DNA from: Brettanomyces bruxellensis
Taxonomy: Eukaryota > Ascomycota > Pichiomycetes > Pichiales > Pichiaceae
DNA length: 64,000 bases
NCBI RefSeq assembly: GCF_011074885.1
Contig: NC_054690.1
Span: forward strand, 3,663,001 to 3,727,000
Direction: 5' to 3'
Shown: positions 56,825-64,000 of the stretch, piece after piece
How the letters are laid out: each line of letters starts with the position of its first letter
How positions within the stretch are numbered: position 1 is the stretch's first letter
Program-made: the position numbers and the translations under genes
Notes under the pieces: generated by a model
What the model saw: only the letters and a program-made list of their open reading frames with translations
Told to the model about the DNA's origin: nothing
Database searches by the model: none

Positions 56825-58957
56825 TCATGCTGACGGCTGAATATTTTCGTTAGTGGCATCGGCAAACATGAAATCAAACTCTGGCTCCAGGGGTTCCAGG
56901 GGTTCCAGTCGTTCCAACTGTTCCAACGGTTCCAACGGTTCCAACGGTTCCAACGGTTCCAACGGTTCCAACGGTTCCAACGGTTCCAACGGTTCCAACG
57001 GTTCCAGTTGCTCTAATTGTCGTTGTTGCAACGGTTCTGGCGGCCCAAAATAGTCATTTGTGGATGCATGGCCTGCTTTTTGAAGCATGTGATGATCTTG
57101 CGATTGAGATGGAGAAAAGTCATTGGATGACATTTGCTGGGAGAAGTCGGGTGGCTGCATTTCAGATGTTCGCATCTCAGATGACTGCATTTCAGATGAC
57201 TGCATTTCATTATGAGATACTTTAGACGGCACATTCCCACCTTTCTGCTGCATATCCAACTCCGGCTGGCCAAAGTCCATATCCAGCACATCATTGAGCG
57301 AGTCGGATATCATCAAACTGTCCAACTCTGCACCTATGTCGCGTTTGCCGGAACCGTTAAGTGCAGGCACATCCGTGCACCGGAACTGGGCCCCCCCAGA
57401 AAAATTCGTGTCTGCCGATTCCATCGCGAAATCCACCAGGGGCCGGCCCGGTGTTTTTTCCTGCAGCCGCTGCTGAATTTTTTCCAGCTGGCGTAGCTGG
57501 TCATCATCGAGGATATATGGCACCGGGAGGCCGGGGTGGCGCACCAGGCCGCCATGAGGAATGCCCGGGGCGGCGGGCATGAGTGCCGTGGTGGAGGAGG
57601 AAGAGAGTATTCCCGGAGTAAAGGATTGCATACCCGGGGCAGAAGACGATGCTTCTATGGAGGAAAGATTATCCGTAGATGGTAGTGTGTTTGAGGTTGG
57701 TAATGCATTTGAAGATGCTAATGCATTTGTAGATGGTAATGCATTTGAAGATATTTCTGTAGATGGTAATGTATTTGAAGATGCTAACACATTTGCAGAT
57801 GGTAATGCATTTGAAGATATTTCCGTAGATATTCCTGTAGGCTCTGTAGATATTCCCATACCTTCCATAGATATCCCACTAGTCGACATACCACGACCAG
57901 AATCTTGAAATGCCCGTTGAAGCTCACCCAACTGCATCTGCACATAATGCTGGCGACGCTGCGACTCCAATATCCTCGTCTGGTTCGGCATGTCTCCGGT
58001 GTACGGATGGTGCTGCACCGCCCGGGTCTTGCCGAAAACCGCCGAATTTTGAATGTGGCTTCTTGATCTCTCCAAGCTGCTTCGGCCACTTCCACCGACC
58101 GCGAGCGACGCAGACGCCGACGCGGAAGCCATCGGACTTGCCGGCGGGAACTGCGATGCCGACGCCGTCGACGTCATCGACGCAATCGAGCTCGATCGTC
58201 TCAGCCGCTTCATCCTCCTAGTTCCGGCTGTGTTGACCAAGCATACATCCAGCGATTCATCCTCGTCATTGATGAATTGTTGTTGTTGCATTTGCTGTGT
58301 TTGCATTTGCACCTGCTGCATTTGCTGCATCTGCATTTGCATTTGCATCTGCATCTGCATCTGTAACTGCATCTGCTGAACCTGCTTCTGCCTCCCTATA
58401 GCATGCACCCCCGAGCCGTGCACAGCCTCGCCCAGCGACGGGGCCGACGACGCCGACGAGACGATCGGCGTGATGGGCGTCGGCAGCACCCCGGTCGAAA
58501 AAACGCCCGACGACGCGGCAGAAGACGTGATGGTCTGCTGTGTGCCGTCGGAGTTCGTCGGCGACGAATCTGCGTCGATCGACCCGGACCGCTTCCGGCT
58601 GCCCCCGCCCAACATCCGTGCACCTTTACCGTGGTGGCCCCGGCGCAAGTAGAGCTGTCTCAAGACCGATCTCTTTGGTTGTTTGCCCGGCAACGCGGTC
58701 GGAGAAGGCGGAGAAACGGACGATGAAGATGATTCAAACGATATCTTCCTCGATGAGTCTTCCGAGATCCGATCCGACGGACTTCGCATGTCCACAACAG
58801 CTACTGCATCCCTATTTTGTGCTTCCAAATCGTTTTCCGGCATGAAAAGCTGCTGGCCAAGATCCGGTTCGCCGGATGCGTCATTCTCGTGCCTTCTTTT
58901 CAAGATATTCCTGCTTTTGAAGAGCCGGGTAACCCTGATTGACGACTTCTTGTCCAT
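56825..58957 (-). CDS. Low-complexity Ser/Gln/Met-rich protein, possibly the 3' part of a longer gene
   Basis: From the first ATG (58957, MDKKSSIRVTRLFKSRN) the ORF has 710 residues. The same frame is open without an ATG up to a stop at 59315-59317, overlapping the upstream ORF. The protein is built of repeats: QMQMQMQ (about 58270-58375), Ser/Ala and Thr-Ile-rich tracts, SNALPS/SNTLPS units (57660-57830), EMQSSEMQ units (57150-57210) and at least nine LEP units near the end (56877-57010). It ends EFDFMFADATNENIQPSA. Short ordered-looking parts are VPYILDDDQLRQLEKIQQRL and LMISDSLNDVLDMDFGQPEL. Such a composition suggests a transcriptional regulator or signalling scaffold, but no family is recognised. 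Coding sequence is GC-rich. Confidence 0.65.
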   Translation of the reverse strand: MDKKSSIRVTRLFKSRNILKRRHENDASGEPDLGQQLFMPENDLEAQNRDAVAVVDMRSPSDRISEDSSRKISFESSSSSVSPPSPTALPGKQPKRSVLRQLYLRRGHHGKGARMLGGGSRKRSGSIDADSSPTNSDGTQQTITSSAASSGVFSTGVLPTPITPIVSSASSAPSLGEAVHGSGVHAIGRQKQVQQMQLQMQMQMQMQMQMQQMQQVQMQTQQMQQQQFINDEDESLDVCLVNTAGTRRMKRLRRSSSIASMTSTASASQFPPASPMASASASASLAVGGSGRSSLERSRSHIQNSAVFGKTRAVQHHPYTGDMPNQTRILESQRRQHYVQMQLGELQRAFQDSGRGMSTSGISMEGMGISTEPTGISTEISSNALPSANVLASSNTLPSTEISSNALPSTNALASSNALPTSNTLPSTDNLSSIEASSSAPGMQSFTPGILSSSSTTALMPAAPGIPHGGLVRHPGLPVPYILDDDQLRQLEKIQQRLQEKTPGRPLVDFAMESADTNFSGGAQFRCTDVPALNGSGKRDIGAELDSLMISDSLNDVLDMDFGQPELDMQQKGGNVPSKVSHNEMQSSEMQSSEMRTSEMQPPDFSQQMSSNDFSPSQSQDHHMLQKAGHASTNDYFGPPEPLQQRQLEQLEPLEPLEPLEPLEPLEPLEPLEPLEPLEQLERLEPLEPLEPEFDFMFADATNENIQPSA
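56877..57010 (-). repeat. 9-bp coding repeat (Leu-Glu-Pro) array
   Basis: Tandem GGTTCCAAC units on the plus strand, reading Leu-Glu-Pro on the coding strand, nine or more nearly perfect copies flanked by variants with Gln or Arg. Confidence 0.92.
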
Positions 58958-59118
58958 CAAGTACGAGAAATGGTGGCTGTCCTCACCCTTTGTGCTGGTT
59001 GTCGATGCGTCGCCTTTCGTCGATCCCGCTTCCTCTCTCTCCACCTTTGAAAAATTGCTCTGCGACGACTTGGTGCTTCCTATTTCTGTTTTCTGGCTGC
59101 CACCCGAGCTCCGAAACG

Positions 59119-59823
59119 TTAAAAATGACGATCCGTCTGATTCTCTTGGTTTCCTTCCTCTTTCTCTCTCTCCTTTTCTTTCTCTCTCTCCTTCCTCTCC
59201 TTCTCCTTCTCCTTTTCCTCCTTTCTTTCTTCTCTTCTCTCTTTCTCCTCCTCCCTCTTCTTTTTCCGCTTCTCCCTCAACTTCTGCCTGTACCCTTCCT
59301 TCTTTGGCTTTTTCTCACTGCCATCCTCACTCTTGCCGTTAAACCCTATGCAGTCGACAAACTTGAACTCAAGAGGCCTTCCCTGCTTGTCTATCTTCGG
59401 TTTCACGTTGTTTTTCCTAAACCCGTGCCTCGTAGTCCCCTCTGTGTTTGAGTGGCACAGCTTGTTGTGGCTCTCCTGTATCAGCATCGACTGTTTTTCC
59501 ACCTCTTCACTCTTGAACTTGTTGATCTTCCATAAAAGCTTGCTGTACGGATGTGCAAGAGATGGGGCTTTCAACGATGAAAATGCCGTGCTTCCATCAT
59601 TCTTTTCTGGCTCCTTCTTCTTTGCTTTCTTCTTCTTGCTTTTGCTCTTCTTGCTTTTCTTCTTTTCCTCGCTTTTTTCAACCTCTTCCAAATTATCGTT
59701 CGCTTCTTCCTTTATTGTCTTCAAGCTTGATTCCTCTTTCTCTTTCTCTTCCTCTCTACTTTCGTCCGACGGCGAACTGCTTCCTCGGCTGAGCTTAAAC
59801 GAGAACTGATTCCCAAACGTCAT
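59119..59823 (-). CDS. Lys/Glu-rich protein, possibly the 5' part of the neighbouring gene
   Basis: A 234-residue ORF starting MTFGNQFSFKLSRGSSS. The N-terminal half has acidic and Lys runs (EEKKKSKKSKSKKKKAKKKE). The middle, SLAHPYSKLLWKINKFKSEE to LEFKFVDCIGFNGK, looks folded. The end is a pure Lys/Glu/Arg helix encoded by a purine-only tract (59149-59275). It stops at 59119 with NQENQTDRHF, but the next reading frame on the same strand stays open through the tract into the 710-residue ORF. The two ORFs could therefore be one gene of about 1,000 codons interrupted by a frameshift. Product not recognised. Confidence 0.6.
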   Translation of the reverse strand: MTFGNQFSFKLSRGSSSPSDESREEEKEKEESSLKTIKEEANDNLEEVEKSEEKKKSKKSKSKKKKAKKKEPEKNDGSTAFSSLKAPSLAHPYSKLLWKINKFKSEEVEKQSMLIQESHNKLCHSNTEGTTRHGFRKNNVKPKIDKQGRPLEFKFVDCIGFNGKSEDGSEKKPKKEGYRQKLREKRKKKREEEKERREERKEEKEKEKERKEREKEKEREKEEGNQENQTDRHF

Positions 59824-60787
59824 ATGACTTTCCAGTCAATGCAGGATGTGGCTTCTTTTTACTTAACTGGCTTCCTCTTTAATTGGCTTCTTTTTTTTAC
59901 TTAACTTGCTTCCTTAATTGGCTTGTCTGGTTTCCTTCTGCCTCCCACTCTAGACACCAACAAATAAAGAAATAATCGATGAAATAAAATGAATGTTACC
60001 TTTCTTTCGCAGACAACTTCAAAAGGTGTTGGCAAACTAAGCCTTGTTTCAACTTTTGACAACAAAACCTTCTGAACACTATGTGCCGGTTTCTATTCCT
60101 GAAGTGCAATTGGCTCCACGCTCTGAATATATGGATATGGAAAAAGTGGAGAGCACAAAAAAAAATAATTAAAGTCAATGTTTATGTTTAATATTGTGAA
60201 AGGGCCAACCCCCACTCTTGATTTCAGGTCTAAAGATTCAACTAAAACCGGCCTGCTGTTTTATTATTCTTTCTGCCGGAACTGCTAACGTAATGGAATT
60301 TTCTTAGTGGGATCCTACCGTTTTTTTCTCTTACAGCTGTCTAAAATGTGAGTTTTTTTTTTTTTTTTTTTTTTTCTTCTGTTCGTTTTTTGCGCTATCC
60401 GGCTTCGGCACCACACCGGCTCATTCCGGCTGCCGGAATATCCATCTATCTCATTTCTTTCTATCTATGTGCTTTTAGGATGTATCTATCGTAAGGTGAA
60501 AATTTCGTAGCGTGCATCTTCAATGCAATTTATTTCAATGGGGTATGTATCGATTCATCTGTTTGAGATATTCCGGAATGTGAGTAGTTGATTTGCTGGT
60601 GTTTATATGGATTGATAATCTAGAATATTAGCGTGCTGTATTAAGCATGCTAACAAATTGTTTACTGATAGGCATGATTTTTTTGGATTATTTTTCCCGC
60701 GTTCTTTTTTTTTTTCATTTTTCACTTCTTATCTTGCATCCTTATCATGCATCTCATTCATCAGCCCTACACAGCAATTTACACGGT
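59824..60787. promoter_or_regulatory. Divergent promoter region upstream of PRP16
   Basis: About 960 bp. It contains a run of about 22 T at 60354-60375 and several CCGGAA/TTCCGG motifs (60276-60281, 60425-60438, 60571-60578). The array includes a 17-bp inverted repeat ATTCCGGCTGCCGGAAT at 60423-60439 and the palindrome ATTCCGGAAT at 60570-60579. Such CGG-containing inverted sites are typical targets of Zn2Cys6 factors. No gene was recognised. An ATG at 60647 in frame with PRP16 would add a hydrophobic 47-residue leader and is not preferred. Confidence 0.5.
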
Positions 60788-63736
60788 ATGTGTTCCAAGA
60801 GGAGGAAGATAAGGCTTTCAGATCTTGATTTCCTGGACGGGGATGAAGAGATCGAGCCGAAAGTTGGTGCCAGTCGAACTGGTAAGCAGGGTATACGAAA
60901 GATCAAGTTTAAGAGAATAAAGAAAGAAGATGCCAGGAGGATCAAGGAAGAGGTGCAAAGCGAGGACGTTAAGAAATTTTTGGGGGTGTCCGGGGAACCG
61001 GAAAGGGAGGAGGACCTTGAAATTTCGATCGGCACGAAGAAAAAAAGTGTCAGTGGTGGAAATGAGAATGATGAACATGTGCAAGGAGCACAGACAGGAA
61101 GAAGTATATTGGACGAGTTGGGGGAGAAAGAAAGGCTGCAGGGGAGAAGAAATGGTTCAGTAGGCAGTAGTAGGGATGAGAGGCCGAGGCAGAGTTTGGA
61201 GCGGAGGCAGAATGAGCGTGAAACTCAGCGAAATGGGAAAAACGAGCAGCACAGCTTGGAAAGTGATCCTGGCGTTGACAGGGACTGGTACACGCAGGAT
61301 GAGGAGCTGGGCCACCGATATATGAATGAATTTGATGCCGAGGAGCAGGAGCAGATGCCCTTGGTGCGAAAGATGCGTCCGCAAAGCAGGATTCGGCATT
61401 TTGATGATGGAGAGGACGAAGTTGATCCAGACATCAATCTTGTGGTTCACCGACTTACGCCGCCGTTTTTGGACGCGAAGGCGGTGCTGAGCGATGGTGC
61501 CGGAGTCAGGGATGTAGTGCGGGACCGGACCGGGGATTTGTACCGGGTTGCACGCGAGGGATCAGGGATCGTGGCGGAAAATCGGCGGGAGCAGGAGCGG
61601 AGTCGAAATGCAAGAGATGTGGTTGATGGAAAGGGCAGTGGAGGAGGGGAAGAAGTAGCAGGGAAAGTGAAGAAAGAGAGGCAAAGTAGGAAAGTTGAGA
61701 AAGCGGAGAAGGTAATAGAAGATAAAGAAACACACAGACGAAAAATCCAACAGGAAAGACGGCGTTTGCCAGCATACAAGATCAAAGAGCAGTTCTTGCA
61801 GGCGGTGCACGACAACCAGGTGCTTGTGGTGGTCGGGGAGACGGGATCGGGCAAGAGTACGCAGCTCCCGCAGTTTCTAAGGGATGCGGGATACTCGAGG
61901 GCCGGGATGATTGGCATTACACAGCCGAGAAGAGTGGCAGCAATCACAGTTTCGTCCCGGGTGAGTGACGAGATGGGGGTGGAATTGGGCCGGGAGGTGG
62001 GGTACGCGATCCGGTTTGAAGATAACACGTGTCCGCAGACGCAGGTGAAGTTCATGACGGATGGAATCTTGCTCCGCGAGTTTTTGCAGGATGCAGATCT
62101 CGACCGGTACTCGTGCATAATCATGGATGAGGCCCACGAGCGGTCTTTGAGCACTGACATCTTGCTTGGGCTATTGCGGGGAGTTTTGTCGCGTAGGAGG
62201 GACCTGAAGCTCATTGTGACGTCGGCAACGATGAATGCGGGCCGGTTCTGCAGCTTTTTCGGCCATGCGGAGCAGTTTGTCATCCCAGGCAGAACGTACC
62301 CGGTGGATATTGAATTTTTGAAAGTTCCACCCCTGGACTACGTGGAATCGGCGGTCCGGCAGGCCATCCGGGTGCACGTGGGTGCACAGGGACCCGGCGA
62401 TATTCTCGTGTTCATGACGGGGCAGGAGGACATCGGTGTGACGTGCAGGGAAATCGAAAAGAGATTGTGCGAGTTGTCGCAGGTGGACAACACCCTTGCA
62501 CCACTTGACGTGCTACCCATCTTCTCGATGCTCGCAGCGGCGAGCCAGGCGCGGATTTTCGACGCGTCGCCCCGTCGCAAGTGCATCGTGGCCACCAACA
62601 TCGCCGAGACCTCGCTCACGGTGCCCGGAGTCCGGTACGTGGTGGATTCAGGACTCGTGAAAGTCAAAGTGTACAATCCGCGGCTTGGCATCGACGTGTT
62701 GCAGACCGTTCCGATCTCCCGAGCCCAGGCGGACCAGCGGGCCGGCCGAGCAGGCCGTACTGCCCCTGGAAAGTGCTTCCGCATGTACACTTACGGGGAG
62801 ATGGCTGCAGAAATGTTCGCGGAACCGATTCCGGAAATCCAGCGGACCAACCTCGACAGCACTGTTTTGGTGCTCAAGTCGCTCAATGTGGCCAGCATCG
62901 ACAAGTTTCCTCTTCTGGACAGGCCCTCGGCCGAGGCTCTGGCCACCGCCCAGTACGATCTTTGGGCACAGGGTGCGTTGGGCAACGAGGGCGGGCTCAC
63001 AGCTTTGGGTGCAAGGATGTGCCGGCTCCCCCTCCCCCCGGCCCTTGCCAAGCTGCTCGTGCTGTCAACCCTGCACCACTTCCACTGTGTGGCCGAGTGC
63101 CTGACGCTGGTGGCCATGCTCACGATACCGGCCGTTTTTCTGCGTCCCCGGGGCGATTCCCGGCTGCAAAACAGGTCTGACCGTGCCCGGGAGCGGTTTC
63201 TGGCCCTCCAGAGTGACCACCTGACCCTTGTCAACGTGTACGAGCAGTTCGAGGCCCACGGCCAGGACCCCGTGTGGTGCCAGCACAATTTCTTGCAGTA
63301 CCGGTCTCTCCGGAGGGCCCGGGATGTGAGGAATCAGCTTGAGAGCATTCTGCGGGCTTCTGGTTACAACACGCGGGAATCCGCGGCAGGAGACCCAGAT
63401 CTTGTCCGTGAGTGTGTGTGTGCGGCGTATTTCCAGCATGCAGCTGTTTTCAAGAAGTACGGCAGCTACCAGAACCTTCGAAGCGGCATGGAGGTCGCCT
63501 TGGCACCAACGTCCGCACTATTCGGCATGGGTGACCTCCCCCGGTACGTCGTGTACCACGAGGTGGTTCTCACGGGGAAAATGCAGCACATGAACTGTGC
63601 TACCGCGGTTGATGGCCTGTGGCTTGCCCGTTACGGCTCTGTATTCTACGCGGAGCGGAATCCGGCGGAATCCGGCATCCAGCACCAAAAGCGTGTCGAG
63701 GCCGAGTTTGCCCGTGTCGTCCACACTGCGGAATGA
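60788..63736 (+). CDS. PRP16: DEAH-box splicing ATPase Prp16
   Basis: RNA-dependent ATPase that remodels the spliceosome between the two catalytic steps. From ATG 60788 (MCSKRRKIRLSDLDFLDG) it is 982 residues (1071 in S. cerevisiae). The N-terminal 330 residues are charged and disordered. They include DRDWYTQDEELGHRYMNEFD and INLVVHRLTPPFLDAK, the block that separates Prp16/DHX38 from Prp2, Prp22 and Prp43. Helicase motifs are I GETGSGKST (about 350), Ia TQPRRVAA, II DEAHER (447), III SATM, IV FMTGQEDI, V TNIAETSLT and VI QRAGRAGR (about 650). Ratchet/winged-helix and OB-fold regions follow (LFGMGDLPRYVVYHEVVLT). The sequence is among the GC-richest in the window. Confidence 0.95.
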   Translation: MCSKRRKIRLSDLDFLDGDEEIEPKVGASRTGKQGIRKIKFKRIKKEDARRIKEEVQSEDVKKFLGVSGEPEREEDLEISIGTKKKSVSGGNENDEHVQGAQTGRSILDELGEKERLQGRRNGSVGSSRDERPRQSLERRQNERETQRNGKNEQHSLESDPGVDRDWYTQDEELGHRYMNEFDAEEQEQMPLVRKMRPQSRIRHFDDGEDEVDPDINLVVHRLTPPFLDAKAVLSDGAGVRDVVRDRTGDLYRVAREGSGIVAENRREQERSRNARDVVDGKGSGGGEEVAGKVKKERQSRKVEKAEKVIEDKETHRRKIQQERRRLPAYKIKEQFLQAVHDNQVLVVVGETGSGKSTQLPQFLRDAGYSRAGMIGITQPRRVAAITVSSRVSDEMGVELGREVGYAIRFEDNTCPQTQVKFMTDGILLREFLQDADLDRYSCIIMDEAHERSLSTDILLGLLRGVLSRRRDLKLIVTSATMNAGRFCSFFGHAEQFVIPGRTYPVDIEFLKVPPLDYVESAVRQAIRVHVGAQGPGDILVFMTGQEDIGVTCREIEKRLCELSQVDNTLAPLDVLPIFSMLAAASQARIFDASPRRKCIVATNIAETSLTVPGVRYVVDSGLVKVKVYNPRLGIDVLQTVPISRAQADQRAGRAGRTAPGKCFRMYTYGEMAAEMFAEPIPEIQRTNLDSTVLVLKSLNVASIDKFPLLDRPSAEALATAQYDLWAQGALGNEGGLTALGARMCRLPLPPALAKLLVLSTLHHFHCVAECLTLVAMLTIPAVFLRPRGDSRLQNRSDRARERFLALQSDHLTLVNVYEQFEAHGQDPVWCQHNFLQYRSLRRARDVRNQLESILRASGYNTRESAAGDPDLVRECVCAAYFQHAAVFKKYGSYQNLRSGMEVALAPTSALFGMGDLPRYVVYHEVVLTGKMQHMNCATAVDGLWLARYGSVFYAERNPAESGIQHQKRVEAEFARVVHTAE

Positions 63737-63800
63737 TGCGTGTTGGGTGATAATGTGTGGATAGATACGTAATGTGGAATAGATTTGTTATGAATTAATA

Positions 63801-64000
63801 GTTTGTTGTGATGTATAACTATTGGTTTGCTGTAATGTATAACTATTACTTTGCTGTAATGTATAACTATTACTTTGCTGTAATGTATAACTATTACTTT
63901 GCTGTAATGTATGATTAACTATTAGTTTGCTGTAATATATAACCATTGGTTTGCTGTAATGTATAACTATTAGTTTACTTTAATGTATAACTATTACTTT
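63801..64000. repeat. 24-bp minisatellite after PRP16, at least 8 copies, running off the edge
   Basis: Units of the form GTTTGCTGTAATGTATAACT plus ATTA or ATTG repeat eight times from about 65 bp after the PRP16 stop. One unit has a 4-bp insertion. The array continues to the window end, so its full length is unknown. Confidence 0.93.

Noticed and set aside
58958..59044. GTG start for the low-complexity gene at 56825
   Set aside because: GTG initiation is not expected in yeast. The open frame is better explained by a frameshifted upstream part or by the ATG at 58957.
60647..60787. 47-residue N-terminal extension of PRP16
   Set aside because: It is a hydrophobic Phe-rich leader derived from T-runs, unlike any Prp16. 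The basic MCSKRRK start at 60788 fits a nuclear protein.
63801..64000. CRISPR-like array
   Set aside because: Units are contiguous 24-bp tandem repeats without unique spacers, in a eukaryotic genome. The same holds for the arrays at 51640 and 13643.

Overview
This window is nuclear DNA from a budding yeast. Genes are compact and mostly intron-poor. Where introns occur they carry a TACTAAC-type branch point and a GTAAGT/GTAAGC-type donor. The gene set is typical of Saccharomycotina: RPL21, RIM2, MED8, ATP4, EDE1, DOP1, SEC22, CFT2, PHO4, TRM1 and PRP16. A quadruple-CX9C NDUFA8-type subunit implies respiratory complex I, which argues against Saccharomycetaceae. CTG falls at hydrophobic, leucine-compatible positions in conserved proteins such as PRP16, so the code looks standard rather than CUG-Ser. 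My inference is a Pichiaceae-type yeast (Brettanomyces/Dekkera, Ogataea or Pichia relatives); the sequence alone does not name the species.

Layout. 0-8.4 kb: RPL21, RIM2, HNT3, MED8, a small basic coiled-coil protein, ATP4 and APS1. 8.4-9.9 kb: a long gene-free stretch. 9.9-18.6 kb: an unrecognised charged protein, UBX5 and EDE1. 18.7-32.4 kb: VPS37, an acyl-protein thioesterase, an RRT8-like membrane protein, DOP1, MTQ2, RUB1 (80 codons in five exons), NUP57 and SEC22. 32.5-36.7 kb: CFT2, whose conserved C-terminus is out of frame, and NDUFA8. 37.8-44.8 kb: a complete, apparently young Ty3/gypsy LTR retrotransposon of exactly 7,000 bp, with near-identical LTRs, 4-bp target duplications and two long ORFs. 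44.9-47 kb: gene-free, with one ambiguous base in a T/C homopolymer run. 47-64 kb: visibly more GC-rich genes: PHO4, an IFRD-family protein, an unknown, MIM2-like, another unknown, TRM1, two overlapping low-complexity ORFs that may be one frameshifted gene, and PRP16. Several genes are followed directly by minisatellites.

The neighbours do not form operons. Themes recur: membrane traffic (APS1, EDE1, VPS37, DOP1, SEC22), mitochondrion (RIM2, ATP4, NDUFA8, MIM2-like), RNA processing (CFT2, PRP16, TRM1) and ubiquitin-like systems (RUB1, UBX5). Ten spliceosomal introns were placed by eye in seven genes (RPL21, ATP4, APS1, EDE1, the RRT8-like gene, RUB1 with four, SEC22). Most of these genes have a tiny or altered first or last exon that a simple ORF reading misses. 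The most interesting items are the retrotransposon's unusual ORF arrangement and zinc clusters, the intron-dense RUB1, the APS1 intron whose donor contains the stop codon, and the two apparent frameshifts (CFT2; the 56.8-59.8 kb gene pair).
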